The notes under the pieces: generated by a model | Told to the model about the DNA's origin: nothing | The model's input: only the letters and a program-made list of their open reading frames with translations | Databases searched by the model: none | Program-made: the position numbers and the translations under genes | Assembly: GCF_000747525.1 (NCBI RefSeq) | Contig: NZ_CP009278.1 | Location: forward strand, 2,170,001-2,234,000 | DNA length: 64,000 bases | Reading direction: 5' to 3' | DNA from: Sphingobacterium sp. ML3W | GTDB taxonomy: Bacteria; Bacteroidota; Bacteroidia; Sphingobacteriales; Sphingobacteriaceae | Part shown: piece after piece, positions 42,443 to 53,300 of the stretch | Layout: each line of letters starts with the position of its first letter | Position numbering within the stretch: position 1 is the stretch's first letter

Positions 42443-43282
42443 ATGGAAACAATTGTTTTTTTAACTGACTTTTCTGTCCCCGCTCGGCATGCCTTTAATC
42501 AGCTATTGACCATTGCTAAACAGACAAAAATTAAGAATGTAATTATTTATCACTCGCTTGCATATTTTAATAACGGGTTTTATAGTACAGGAGATTTTAT
42601 GTTACCACCTCCGCTGATGGATGAGGCAGAAATAGCTGATGTATCTGGAAAATTACGCCTTTTGAAACAAGAACTGTTGAACATTTCTCCCATGACAGAA
42701 GTAGGTGCACATTACGATAAATTGACCGTTAAAGAAGGTATTCTCCGAATCTCTGAAAGTGAAATTATCGACCTCATTGTGGTTGGTTTGAGAGGAAGTG
42801 ACGATGGAGGCAAAAATAGTATCGGATCAACGACAATCGATCTTATACAAACACATGCCTACAATCTGTTATTGGTACCAGAAATGAATCCGGCACATGT
42901 ATATAGAAATGCGCTCCTGGCTGTAGATTTATCGCATTTACGAGAAAGGCTACCTGTAAAAACGATATTCCGAATTCATAAATTTTTTAATTTAAATTGG
43001 CATGTTGTTAATGTAAGCGTTCAAGGTAAACAGTCAGCGGCAGAATTGATAGAGGAGCAGTCATTTTTACATACGAGTTTAGATAGTCTTGAACCATCCT
43101 ATTCTTATTTGGAAGGAGAAAACATGATTGAAATGCTTAGCTCTTATGCAGAGGACCACGAAATCGACATCTTAGTTACTGTGCCTCGGAAATTGGGATT
43201 TCTGGCTACATTCTTTCAAAAAAGAGCTTCAAAAAAAATGGCGGTCCACACCAAGATTCCAATTTTGATGTTAGTTCCTTAA
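42443..43282 (+). CDS. Tandem universal stress protein (UspA family)
   Basis: A 279-residue cytosolic protein with two Usp domains: the first begins METIVFLTDFSVPARHAFNQLL and has VKEGILRISESEIIDLIVVGLRG followed by the ATP-loop-like GSTTIDLIQTHAYNLLLVP; the second (about 150-279) begins NALLAVDLSHLRE and ends HTKIPILMLVP with a degenerate ATP motif. Tandem Usp proteins of this kind are frequent in Bacteroidota and bind nucleotide under stress. It is divergent from arsR and convergent with the SulP gene; no partner is evident. Confidence 0.88.
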   Translation: METIVFLTDFSVPARHAFNQLLTIAKQTKIKNVIIYHSLAYFNNGFYSTGDFMLPPPLMDEAEIADVSGKLRLLKQELLNISPMTEVGAHYDKLTVKEGILRISESEIIDLIVVGLRGSDDGGKNSIGSTTIDLIQTHAYNLLLVPEMNPAHVYRNALLAVDLSHLRERLPVKTIFRIHKFFNLNWHVVNVSVQGKQSAAELIEEQSFLHTSLDSLEPSYSYLEGENMIEMLSSYAEDHEIDILVTVPRKLGFLATFFQKRASKKMAVHTKIPILMLVP

Positions 43283-43318
43283 GTAAGGTAGCGCAAAAAT
43301 CTCCATTATAACCATTTC

Positions 43319-44851
43319 TTATTTTGTCATCACTTTATAAGTGGGGTCGTCAAGGATATTAACTACAATCACACTTTCTGCATTTTTCAATAATTGAGTA
43401 CACTCGTGGCTCAAATGGAGCAAGTGAAGCTTCTTGTCCAATCTGTGATACTTTGCTGTAATCTTACTCAGCGCATCAATTGCAGACATATCAACCACTT
43501 TACTCTCTTTAAAATCTATGATGACTTCGTTTGGATCGTTGGCAACATCAAATTTTTCTATAAAAGCAGCTGTTGAACCAAAAAAGAGAGGCCCAAAGAT
43601 TTCATAATGCTTTATACCTTGGTCATCTACATATTTCCTAGCACGGATACGTTTAGCACTTTCCCACGCAAATACCAGTGCAGAAATTATTACACCAATC
43701 AAAACCGCTAAAGCAAGGTTGTGCAATAGGACAGTTATAATTGCTACTAACATTCCAATAAAAATATCATGACGTGGCATTTTATTGATAATTCTGAAAC
43801 TTACCCATTCAAAAGTACCGATAGCAACCATCATCATCACACCCACTAATGCAGCCATTGGTATCTGTTCAATTACTGGACCAGCCACTAAAATCACAAC
43901 TAATACTGCAAGAGCACCAACAAGCGCAGAAAGCCTTGATCTACCTCCGGCACCTATATTGACCAAGGTCTGCGCTACCATGGCGCATCCACCCATTCCA
44001 CCAAAAAAACCATTTGTTATATTAGCAATACCTTGTGCCACAGCTTCACGGTTTGATTGTCCTTTGGTATTGGTTATTTCATCCACCATATTTAATGTTA
44101 GTAGGGATTCAATTAAACCAACTCCGGCCATTACCAATGCGTATGGGAAAATGATTTTTAAAGTCTCCAAACTAAATGATATATGAGGAAGATGAAATGA
44201 AGGTAGGGATCCACTGACAGCTGCTATGTCTATTACTTTTTTTGTGTCTATATTAAAGAAATAAACAATACCAAATACAAAGAGTATAGCAACAAGCGAG
44301 GCTGGTACTGCCTTCGTCATTTTTGGCAATACCACTACTATCGCAATTGTTAAAAGTGTTAGCCCGACCATAAGGTATAATGAAGGGCCCTCCATCCAAC
44401 TTGTGGTCCCATTTTCTGTAATTTTGAATTGTTCTACCTGTGCCATAAAAATAATAACAGCAAGTCCGTTCAAAAAGCCGTACATAACGGGCTGTGGAAT
44501 AAAGCTCACAAATTTTCCAAGCTTAAAAAGACCTACAAGCAACTGTAGGATCCCAGCTAATACTACTGCTGCGAAAAGATATTCAATACCATGAGAGGCT
44601 GCTAAAGCAATAAGTACCACTACTGTAGCACCGGCACCACCAGATACCATACCGGGTCTGCCTCCCAAAACTGCGGTAACTATACCCATTAAAAATGCAG
44701 CATAAAGTCCTGTTAAAGGAGTTAGACCCGCTAATATTGCAAAGGATAAAGACTCCGGGATCATAGTCATAGCAACTGCTAGACCAGCTAAAATTTCATT
44801 TTTGTAGTTTACTTTCTGTTTAAAATCAAACAGATTTACGATTTTATGCAT
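43319..44851 (-). CDS. SulP family anion transporter with STAS domain
   Basis: A 510-residue inner membrane protein with about 12-14 hydrophobic segments and a cytoplasmic C-terminal STAS domain (about 415-510, NEVIIDFKESKVVDMSAIDALSKI). The SulP entry is clear: EILAGLAVAMTMIPESLSFAILAGLTPLTGLYAAF, plus GGRPGMVSGGAGATVVVL. SulP proteins carry sulfate, bicarbonate or other anions. Given the neighbouring arsenic genes one might think of oxyanion transport, but no evidence favours that. A relic of arsC lies directly upstream at 45051-45133. Confidence 0.92.
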   Translation of the reverse strand: MHKIVNLFDFKQKVNYKNEILAGLAVAMTMIPESLSFAILAGLTPLTGLYAAFLMGIVTAVLGGRPGMVSGGAGATVVVLIALAASHGIEYLFAAVVLAGILQLLVGLFKLGKFVSFIPQPVMYGFLNGLAVIIFMAQVEQFKITENGTTSWMEGPSLYLMVGLTLLTIAIVVVLPKMTKAVPASLVAILFVFGIVYFFNIDTKKVIDIAAVSGSLPSFHLPHISFSLETLKIIFPYALVMAGVGLIESLLTLNMVDEITNTKGQSNREAVAQGIANITNGFFGGMGGCAMVAQTLVNIGAGGRSRLSALVGALAVLVVILVAGPVIEQIPMAALVGVMMMVAIGTFEWVSFRIINKMPRHDIFIGMLVAIITVLLHNLALAVLIGVIISALVFAWESAKRIRARKYVDDQGIKHYEIFGPLFFGSTAAFIEKFDVANDPNEVIIDFKESKVVDMSAIDALSKITAKYHRLDKKLHLLHLSHECTQLLKNAESVIVVNILDDPTYKVMTK

Positions 44852-45050
44852 ATCATATAGAATTAAAATTTGACAAATGAAGCTGTATCGATAGATTGAA
44901 AAATCTTCGGTAGGGGGTATTTACCAATAAATGTTAATTGGGAAAAAGCAACAGGTTAGCCTTTATCTAAGGCGTGGTAACTTGGGATGTTATGTATGCT
45001 GTTTTTGTCATTGATGCCGTAAAATTAATACTTTCAATTTATTTTAAAGA
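44852..45050. other. Intergenic region before SulP gene
   Basis: AT-rich stretch between the SulP gene and the arsC relic. Presumably it holds the SulP promoter on the minus strand; I see no clear consensus element, repeat or reading frame. Confidence 0.3.
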
Positions 45051-45133
45051 GTATTTTTTAAAAAAACCTATTATTGGTAATTCATTTTTATCATATTAAG
45101 CCCATAGATAGCATTCGAAGTATAAGAAATAAT
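45051..45133 (-). pseudogene. Decayed internal fragment of arsC
   Basis: These 83 bases align with 40960-41043 inside the arsC gene on the same strand, with about a dozen substitutions and one single-base deletion. The copy reads IISYTSNAIYGLN where arsC has IISNTSNPIYALK, then the frame is lost before LPIIGF. It is a stand-alone relic, evidence that an older or second arsenic cassette lay here, or that the ars region was duplicated and then lost. Confidence 0.8.
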
Positions 45134-45218
45134 CATTGTTTCGTGTTTAAGATTCAATATTTCGCTTTGACCCCCCATTACAGTTCTCGTAGATCTATAT
45201 TAAATAGTTTTGTACCCG

Positions 45219-46475
45219 ATGGATGTAAATTTCAAATATAATATGGATCGTAACAAAACATTTTCTACAGTGCTCAACCGTATCACACTTTTAGATGCGC
45301 TAAGAGGTTTTTCTTTACTAGGGGTAATACTTATGCATATGTTGCAACAATACAGTGTTTTTTCATTCTCTCCTGAACTTAGCCGACCACTGTTTCCAGA
45401 GATGGATGAGACTATACGTTGGATCGGTTCAAATGTTATTATGGGGAGGTTTATCAATATCTTCGCGTTCCTATTCGGTTTGAGTTTTTTCATTCAACTA
45501 GACCGATCGGCTAAGAAAGGAATTGATTTCAGAAGCCGTTTTATTTGGCGGATGCTGATCATGTTGGTCATCGGTCTCATAGGCAATATGTTTTATAGCG
45601 GCGAGATTATTTCCCTATACGCAGTCTTTGGTGCTATCTTAGTTTTGTTGTATCGGGCCAAATCTTGGGTATTGATTGCTATAGCGGCTTTATTGTTAAT
45701 AGGAACACCTCGAATTTTACAAGTAAGTTATGCTTCTTATGTCAAGACTGAACAAATCGATCAGCAGTCTGATCAGCGTCAATCGGTAGCTCCTGCACCA
45801 GTTGATAAGTCTACTTTTCTCAATTCTGTCAAACATAATTTTACGAGAGGTCTTGAAGGTAAGTTAAATTATCAATTTGGTTTATTTGGTCGTGGTTATA
45901 TTACATTTGCTCTATTTTTACTTGGTTTGGTGGCTGGTCGTATAGGATTTTTCGAAAGGGTTCAACCTACAAGGCGAGTTGCAAGCTTATTTGCGCTATT
46001 TGTCATTTCAGCAGTATCTATCAGCTATATTTCTGGTCTATTTCCTAATTTAAACTACCGTTCTTTGGCAAGTGGCCAAACCGATGATATCTTCTCTGGA
46101 CTTACCTTAATGACTCTCAATGACTTAAAAGTTGTTGCTATTTCAGGAGCCATTATCACTGGATTTATGCTTTTACATCAGCACCCATTTTTCAATCGCT
46201 ATTTAGATGTTTTTTCCCCTTATGGTCGCATGAGCCTGACCAACTATGAGTTGCAGAGCGTTATTGGTTGTTTGATATTTTCAATGTGGGCATTTGGGCC
46301 ATTTTTTGAAACTTGGGGAACTACAGAACTCTTTATTTTGGGTATAGTGATTTATATAGCCCAATTATTATGGAGCAGGTATTGGTTAAAAAGATATCTA
46401 TATGGTCCATTAGAATGGTTTTTGCGTTCGGCAACGTATCTAAAAATACAACCTTTACGCAAAAAGAAACAATAA
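45219..46475 (+). CDS. DUF418 (YeiB-like) membrane protein
   Basis: A 418-residue inner membrane protein with about ten hydrophobic helices. The opening RITLLDALRGFSLLGVILMHML and the closing region SPYGRMSLTNYELQSVIGCLIFSMWAFG...LWSRYWLKRYLYGPLEWFLRSATY are typical of the DUF418/YeiB family, distantly related to acyltransferase 3 proteins; function unknown. Start ATG is 45219; an ATG at 45243 (MDRNKTF) is equally good, while a TTG at 45210 is less likely. It stands alone and has a clear terminator. Confidence 0.88.
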   Translation: MDVNFKYNMDRNKTFSTVLNRITLLDALRGFSLLGVILMHMLQQYSVFSFSPELSRPLFPEMDETIRWIGSNVIMGRFINIFAFLFGLSFFIQLDRSAKKGIDFRSRFIWRMLIMLVIGLIGNMFYSGEIISLYAVFGAILVLLYRAKSWVLIAIAALLLIGTPRILQVSYASYVKTEQIDQQSDQRQSVAPAPVDKSTFLNSVKHNFTRGLEGKLNYQFGLFGRGYITFALFLLGLVAGRIGFFERVQPTRRVASLFALFVISAVSISYISGLFPNLNYRSLASGQTDDIFSGLTLMTLNDLKVVAISGAIITGFMLLHQHPFFNRYLDVFSPYGRMSLTNYELQSVIGCLIFSMWAFGPFFETWGTTELFILGIVIYIAQLLWSRYWLKRYLYGPLEWFLRSATYLKIQPLRKKKQ

Positions 46476-46481
46476 CTATAG

Positions 46482-46517
46482 GCCAAGGTTTAATCTCTGT
46501 TAAACCTTGGCTATTTT
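46482..46517 (+). terminator. Terminator of the DUF418 gene
   Basis: Stem GCCAAGGTTTAA (46482-46493) and TTAAACCTTGGC (46500-46511), six-base loop, then TATTTTTG. Confidence 0.9.
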
Positions 46518-46997
46518 TGTTACAGCTTGCTCTTCCTAAAATCGTCCAATAAATACAGAAACGTTCATATCCTTCAGCTGAAGGATGAGCGAGGACTTAC
46601 TAATAAATCCCTTACATGACTATACTTAAATCCTCCAATCGTTAAACGTGAATATGGAAATCTATTTATTATTGAATAAAATTTAGCTCGCTTAAGATTT
46701 TAACGATATTAAATTTACGCCTCAATGTAAGAAAGGTCATATTCAGGAATCAATTTTGTGGGTTGAGACAATAATTACTGTTATATTCAGTCAATAAATA
46801 CCACCTTTGTAAAATGAAGAATAACGACATAACTAAAGTTCTGCACAATTAATAATTCCCGGATTTTTAATAAGCTAAGTGAAGTCATTATTAGTTGATG
46901 GAATAAGTTGAATTGATACTCACAATGACAGAACTTGATATGTGACTATACCATGAAGCCATCTGTGAATTATCAATAGATAAAAAAATATACAATT
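46518..46997. other. Intergenic region with a perfect palindrome
   Basis: No gene is seen in these 480 bases. ATCCTTCAGCTGAAGGAT (46569-46586) is a perfect 18-base palindrome without loop, more like a protein-binding site than an RNA hairpin. The remainder is AT-rich and presumably includes the promoter of the two-component genes; no good TTTG/TAnnTTTG pair is found. Confidence 0.4.
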
Positions 46998-48119
46998 ATG
47001 GGTCAAATAGATAAACGATTTTTACCAACTCGTTTCAAACAAATGCTGTTAGTTTTTTTTGCATTTATATTATTTTATCTTGTTTCGTATATATTAGATC
47101 CATATAGTATTTTTTGGAAAGAATATTTTAATAGAAAACTCCACGAAATTTTTACTGAATGGACAGTGTCATTTCTATTTTGCTATCTAATATCTGAATC
47201 TAGCGTATTTATCCATAAAAAACTAAATTCTCGAGTACCTTGGACAGAAAATAAGACCAAGCGATTATTTCTTGAAGTTTTTCTAAATTTCAGTGTCGTT
47301 GTTATACTGATCTTGATGAATATGCTTTGTTTTTCTTTGATTTATTCCGACTTACCTGACATAAATTCTGTTGAGGAAATTACAGGATTTTTACAGTGGA
47401 TAGTGACAAGCTTGCTCATATCCTTTATGATTATAAGCGTTAATACGGTGAGCTATCTCATTAATAATTGGATAGATACCTCGTTGGAAATGTCTCAGCA
47501 TAAGATTCAAGCAGCTGAATTGAAACAGGCATCCGTAGAAGCAGAACTCAATACTTTAAAGCTACAACTTGATCCACATTTTATTTTTAATAACCTGAGT
47601 GTATTATCTGAATTGATTCTAGAAGACCAACAACTCGGATTTGAGTATTCCGAAAATTTCGCGAAAGTGTATCGATTTCTACTTGTAAATAGTAAAAAGA
47701 ATCTAATTTGTTTAGATGATGAAGTCAAATTTCTCAGTTCATATATATTTTTAATAGAAAATAGGGTAGGTACGGCTGTACATTTTAATATTGAAATTCA
47801 GGATCACAGTAGAAATTACTATATACCACCGCTAACATTACAGTTATTGATTGAAAATGCTATCAAGCATAATACTACTAATCAAAAAAAACCACTGATT
47901 ATCAATATATCAAATCCTGAGGTTGGACGGATAGTTGTTGAAAACACACTTTCTCCTATTGATAACAGTAAGATTATATCAACTGGAATAGGATTAAAAA
48001 ATATAAGCAGTAGATTTAAACTTTTGGGGAAAAAGATTCCAGAGGTCAATCAAGATAAATATACCTTCAAAGTTTCTATTCAATTAATAGAGTATGATAG
48101 AGAAAATAGTAATAGTTGA
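46998..48119 (+). CDS. LytS-type sensor histidine kinase
   Basis: A 373-residue membrane kinase. About four hydrophobic segments fill residues 15-155, then a coiled coil (about 162-188) leads into the His_kinase domain LKLQLDPHFIFNNL with phospho-acceptor His194, and a GHKL ATPase with LTLQLLIENAIKHNTTNQ (N-box) and TGIGLKNISSRFKLLG (G-box). This LytS/YehU type works with LytTR response regulators; here the partner gene overlaps it by 26 bases. The sensed signal is unknown; the membrane part has no extended periplasmic domain. Confidence 0.92.
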   Translation: MGQIDKRFLPTRFKQMLLVFFAFILFYLVSYILDPYSIFWKEYFNRKLHEIFTEWTVSFLFCYLISESSVFIHKKLNSRVPWTENKTKRLFLEVFLNFSVVVILILMNMLCFSLIYSDLPDINSVEEITGFLQWIVTSLLISFMIISVNTVSYLINNWIDTSLEMSQHKIQAAELKQASVEAELNTLKLQLDPHFIFNNLSVLSELILEDQQLGFEYSENFAKVYRFLLVNSKKNLICLDDEVKFLSSYIFLIENRVGTAVHFNIEIQDHSRNYYIPPLTLQLLIENAIKHNTTNQKKPLIINISNPEVGRIVVENTLSPIDNSKIISTGIGLKNISSRFKLLGKKIPEVNQDKYTFKVSIQLIEYDRENSNS

Positions 48120-48849
48120 GGATGAAAAACTCAATGCAGACCGTCTTAAACGCTTAATTAAAGAGATAGATCCAAACGTGACTATTATTGCGGTCTTGGA
48201 CAGTGTTATGGATACAGTGGACTGGTTCAAGGAAAATGAAGAACCTGATGTGGTCATGATGGATATCCGCCTATCTGATGGGGTGAGTTTTGATATTTTT
48301 GATAAAGTCACGATCCAATGCCCTATTGTTTTTACAACTGCATATGATGAATATGCAGTACAGGCTTTCAAATATAACAGCGTAGATTATATATTAAAAC
48401 CAGTTCAAAAAGAAGAGCTAAAAACAGCATTAGACAAAGTAAATGCTTTTAAAGCACCTGCAGAAAATCAATTGTCGATAGACAAATTACTCAACTATAT
48501 CAAGAAGAAAGACTATCGTTCTAGATTTTTAATACCCTATCGGGATGGTTTTCAAACGATATTGGTCACCGAAGTGTCTATCATTTATATGGACTCAAAA
48601 CTGACGAAAGCACGTTTGAAAAATGGTAAAGATGTCATTTTAAATATGAGTCTTGATGATATTGAAAAGCAACTCGATCCAAAACTATTTTTTCGAGCTA
48701 ACCGCCAATTCATTATCCATATAGATGCGGTCAATCAATTAGTGAACTATTTCAACAGGAAACTTAAAATAATCATTTCCGATTCGGATTTTGAGATAAT
48801 TGTGAGCAGAGAAAAGTCGACTTTATTAAAAGAATGGCTTGATTCATAA
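48094..48849 (+). CDS. LytTR family response regulator
   Basis: A 251-residue regulator. The receiver domain (1-120) has acidic residues Glu9-Asp10, phospho-acceptor Asp57 in VVMMDIRLSDG and the conserved Lys in YILKPVQK. The C-terminal LytTR DNA-binding domain (about 150-250) reads FLIPYRDGFQTILVTEVSIIYMDSK and LFFRANRQFIIHIDAVNQL. It overlaps the kinase gene by 26 bases, so the two are translationally coupled. Targets are unknown; the RND operon downstream is convergent and separated by a terminator. Confidence 0.93.
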   Translation: MIEKIVIVEDEKLNADRLKRLIKEIDPNVTIIAVLDSVMDTVDWFKENEEPDVVMMDIRLSDGVSFDIFDKVTIQCPIVFTTAYDEYAVQAFKYNSVDYILKPVQKEELKTALDKVNAFKAPAENQLSIDKLLNYIKKKDYRSRFLIPYRDGFQTILVTEVSIIYMDSKLTKARLKNGKDVILNMSLDDIEKQLDPKLFFRANRQFIIHIDAVNQLVNYFNRKLKIIISDSDFEIIVSREKSTLLKEWLDS

Positions 48850-48898
48850 TCTGTATCACCATGTTTATAGATTAATGCTATATCAGTGAGGTTTCAAA

Positions 48899-48936
48899 GA
48901 AAACGATCGGCTCTAAAATCAGAGCCGATCGTTTTT
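48899..48936. terminator. Two-way terminator
   Basis: Perfect 14-base stem AAACGATCGGCTCT (48901-48914) and complement (48921-48934), six-base loop, A-rich left and T-rich right flanks. It separates the convergent response regulator and drug efflux operons. Confidence 0.92.
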
Positions 48937-48958
48937 CTACCTATTCATTGAAGTTTTG

Positions 48959-50371
48959 TTATTCCACTCCACCACCTAAGGCACGATATAAATCTGTGGT
49001 TGCATCAAATCTCTCTTTTTGGATTGAGATAGCTTCAAGATCATTTTGAAGAGAACCATTCTGTGCCGTAATCACATCTAGATAAGTTGCCATTCCACTT
49101 TTATAGAGCAACATGGCATTATTAACAGCTTTCTGCAATGCTGATTTTTTCTGATCTATCAAGAGCATACGCTCACGGATATGCTGTCTTTTTGCTAAAG
49201 CATCAGATACTTCTCCAACAGCTGTCATCATTGCCAGTCGGAACTGTTCTGCAGATTTTTCCTGTTCAATTTTAGCTATTTCATATGCCGTTTTTAATCT
49301 CTTATTTTGAAAAATTGGTTGTGTAATATTACCCGCAATATTCTTAACAAGGGACCCAGGTAAATCAAACCAGTTGTTAAACTGGAACGAATTGATACCT
49401 ATCGAAGGAGTGAGCTTAAAGGATGGGTACATCTCTGCCTTGGCAAGACCCGTATTCGCGTTGGCAACTACAACAGCATATTCTGCAGCTCTTACATCAG
49501 GGCGCCTGCTGAGCAGATCTGCAGGTATACCCAAAGGGAAACTTTCAACAAATGGAGTACTGTCCAATGTATTTGCACGTTGGACACTATCTGGGAATGA
49601 TCCACACAGAATACGCAATGCATTCTCCTGTACAGCAATATTTTGCTGGGCAAGCGGAACAAGTAATTCGGCAGTTTTCAATTGCGCCTCAGCTTGATTG
49701 ACTGCCAGTGAATTGGTCTGTGCCGACTGAAACTGAAGTTGAATCATCTGTAGCGTAGTATCGCTTAATTCAATATTTCGGGAAGCAACTTTAAGCTGTT
49801 CATCCAAAGTGATTAAATTGTAGTAAGCCTGTGCCACTTGACTTACGATACGTGTTCTTAATGCAGACAGATTTTCGTGTTGCATGAAGAAGTTTGCTCT
49901 TGCAGATTCTTTTTGCATCGCTACTTTACCCCAGATATCTGCTTCCCATGCAACAGTAAGCGTAGCGGAGTAATCATCCATATACTGATTCCCTGTAAAT
50001 TGTTCGCTCAAAGAACCGTTCATAGAACTTTTTGACAAATAGTTTCTTGCCGCAGATATCGAAAGATCTGCCGTTGGAACAAGTCCCAATTTTGCCTGTT
50101 TATAGGAAAGATCTAGCTGACGGAGACTCATCATAGCGACCGATATATCCTTATTCTTTTCAAGTGCTCTATCAATCAAAGCCGTCAAATGAGTATCTTT
50201 AAAGAAGGTTTTATAGGGAAGACTAATGGTATCACCTGTCACCTCAACCGTATTCCTATAATTTTGCGGAGTCTCCAACTCTGGACGAATATACTTTTTG
50301 TTTACGGAGCAAGAGGACAATAAAATTGCCACTCCAACACCGTAAATTATATTATTTATAGATAATGCCAT
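48959..50371 (-). CDS. Outer membrane efflux lipoprotein (OprM/NodT type)
   Basis: A 470-residue lipid-anchored outer membrane channel (lipobox ILLSSC, Cys21, then VNKKYIRPE). It has the two TolC-type repeats, with motifs LDRALEKNKDI-like LIDRALEKNKDISVAMMSLRQ, LLSRRPDVRAAEYAVVVANANTGLAKAEMYPSF and a closing YKSGMATYLDVITAQNGSLQND. Third gene of the efflux operon; its ATG shares one base with the stop of the permease gene (TAATG), which implies translational coupling. Confidence 0.93.
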   Translation of the reverse strand: MALSINNIIYGVGVAILLSSCSVNKKYIRPELETPQNYRNTVEVTGDTISLPYKTFFKDTHLTALIDRALEKNKDISVAMMSLRQLDLSYKQAKLGLVPTADLSISAARNYLSKSSMNGSLSEQFTGNQYMDDYSATLTVAWEADIWGKVAMQKESARANFFMQHENLSALRTRIVSQVAQAYYNLITLDEQLKVASRNIELSDTTLQMIQLQFQSAQTNSLAVNQAEAQLKTAELLVPLAQQNIAVQENALRILCGSFPDSVQRANTLDSTPFVESFPLGIPADLLSRRPDVRAAEYAVVVANANTGLAKAEMYPSFKLTPSIGINSFQFNNWFDLPGSLVKNIAGNITQPIFQNKRLKTAYEIAKIEQEKSAEQFRLAMMTAVGEVSDALAKRQHIRERMLLIDQKKSALQKAVNNAMLLYKSGMATYLDVITAQNGSLQNDLEAISIQKERFDATTDLYRALGGGVE

Positions 50372-53300
50372 TATTCAACATTTTGAATTTTTTGATTTTT
50401 ATTTTTACCCGATATCTTTTCCTGAAGATATTGAAAGAGTATATAAAGGATCGGTATTACAAATACACCTAATATTACGCCTGAAAGCATCCCAATTGCT
50501 GCCCCCGTACTGATCGACCTATTACCCATTGCCGAGCCACCTGTCGCAAACATCAATGGAATCATACCTGCAATAAAAGCCAAAGAGGTCATGATGATAG
50601 GACGTAACCTCGATTTTGCACCATCAATAGCAGACTCTACGATAGAAGAACCTGCTGCCCGACGTTGTACGGCAAATTCTATGATTAAGATTGCATTTTT
50701 AGCTAATAGACCCACAAGCATAATTAAACCTACTTGTACATAAATGTTATTATCCAATCCAATTGCTTTGATTGAAGCAAATGCCCCAATTATACCTGTC
50801 GGAATAGACAGGAGAACTGCTAGAGGTAATAGATAACTTTCATACTGTGCTGCCAATAAGAAGTAGACAAATAGGAGACACAACGATAAAATTATCATCG
50901 TTTGGTTACCTGCAGACTTTTCCTCTAAACTTAATCCAGTCCATTCATATCCATAGTCCGAAGGGAGTTTGCTTAAGACATTTTTCTCCAGATTATCCAT
51001 GATATCACCATTACTAGCTCCTGGTAAAGGCACTACGCTAATCGTAAGTGCGTTAAACAAATTATATCTGCTTAAGGACTCTGGGCCATAGACCTTATGT
51101 AGTGTCACCAGCGACTTTACTGGAACCATTTGATTCTGGTCATTACGTACAAATATTTCATTAAATGAATCTTCATCTGTTCTGAATATTCCATCAGCCT
51201 TTACATTGACCCGGTAGAATTTACCAAAGCGGGTAAAGTTCATGGATTGATCACCTGCGAAATAGGTTTGGATTACGTTCATCATGTTACTGATTTCAAC
51301 GCCCATTTGCTGAGCTTTATCCTCATCGACTTCAAGTTCTAGCTGTGGAAAATCGGTACGGAATGTCGTATAGGCAAACTGTACCCCGGGTTGCTGCATA
51401 ATTTGTCCGATAACCTCATCAGACATCTGTTTCAGTTTTTCAGGAGATTTCCCGCTTTTATCCTGTAGAACGATTTCGGCACCGCTTGTTACCCCGTAGC
51501 CATCTATCGGAGGACTTCTAAAAGCCATTATAGTAGCCTCCTTGACAGTCGCAAACTGTGCTGTTAGATTTCCTAAAATCACATCGATGTCTTTCTCTTC
51601 ACCACGATCTTTTTTATCTTTCAACTTGATAAAACCCATCGCATATGCTGGACTGGCACTATTAGATAAAATATTGAATCCTGTAATAATGGTACTATTT
51701 TGAACAGATTCTTCTTTTTCCAACATATCATCTACACGTGCAGCAGCAGCAGTTGTCCGATCTAAGGCAGTACCCGGAGGCATACTTAAACTGAAGATAA
51801 TAAATGAATCATCTTCCATAGGAACAAAGCTTTTTGGTGTACTGATCATCATCCAGCCTGCTAATGCAGTAATCAGAATAACTAAACCTGCACCGATCCA
51901 CTTTTTAACAATTAGGAATCGTAATCCTTTAATGTATTTACCCGTTAGGTTTTCAAAGCCAGCATTGAATGCTGTAAAGAATCGCTTCCCAAATCCTTGT
52001 TTTTCAGATTCCCCATGATGACCATCGGCATGATTATTTTTCAATAACAAAGCACATAGAGCAGGAGTAAGGGTTAATGCATTTACTGCCGAAATGATAA
52101 TGGCAATTGCTAAGGTATAAGCAAACTGCTTATAAAAAATACCCGCAGAACCTGTCATAAATCCGATCGGTATAAAGACAGCCGACATCACTAATGTAAT
52201 CGAGATAACTGCGCCAGTGATTTCACCCATAGCGCTATGAGTTGCCTCTTTACCGGTCATATTGGTGCCTTCCATTTTACTATGGACGGCTTCGACGACG
52301 ACAATAGCATCATCGACGACAATACCAATTGCCAACACGAGTGCGAAGAGTGTCAGTACGTTTATGGTAAAACCAAAAGCAAGTAGAAAGAAGAATGTTC
52401 CTATGATCGCTACCGGTACCGCAATTGCAGGTATGATGGTGGATCTAAAATCTTGTAAAAATAAGAATACGACGATAAACACAAGTATAAATGCTTCAAT
52501 CAAAGTAGATTTTACCTGCCCTGTAGCTTCGTCAAGTCGTTCTTTTGTACTCATCAAACTCGTGTAATCCACGCCTGGAGGAAAATTTTTGGAGGCACTC
52601 TTCAGTACATCGCGTACACCGATTTCGATATCATTGGCATTCGACCCCGTAGTCTGGAGAATCGCAACAGTAACTGAATTTTTACCGCTCATGGTTGTAT
52701 TTCCACTATAACTAAGTGAACCAAACTCTATACGGGCTACATCTTTCAAGCGTACCAAAAGTTCTCCATCTCGTTTTACAACGATATTTTCATATTCATG
52801 AGGCTGGCTCTTTTTACCTTTATAGCGCATCACGTACTCCAAAGCTGCATTTGATTCTTCACCCAATTTACCCGGTGCCACTTCTAAACTTTGGGTACCG
52901 ATTGCATTACTGACATCAGCAGGTTCTAAACCATAAGAGGCCATTTTCTGCGGATTGAGCCAAACACGCATCGAATAGTCCTTTAAGCCAAATACTTGTG
53001 CTTGGCCTACACCAGGTACACGTTTGATCTGGGGTATGACATTGATGTTGACATAATTTTGTAGAAACAACTCATCATATTTATCATTATCATCCGTATA
53101 TACGTTGAAGATCATGATCATACTATTTTGTTGTTTTGAGGTTGTCAGTCCCATCCGGATTACCTCTTGAGGAAGTATCGGCGTAGCCTGTTGTACTCTA
53201 TTCTGCACGTTTACAGCGGCCTGGTCAGGATTGACACCTTGTTTGAAGATGATGGAAATGGAAAAAGAACCATCATTACTTGCAGTTGATTTGATGTACT

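Noticed and set aside
43785..44186. Plus-strand frame of 133 codons inside the SulP gene
   Set aside because: Its Pro/Ala/Thr-rich translation is the complement of membrane helices of SulP.
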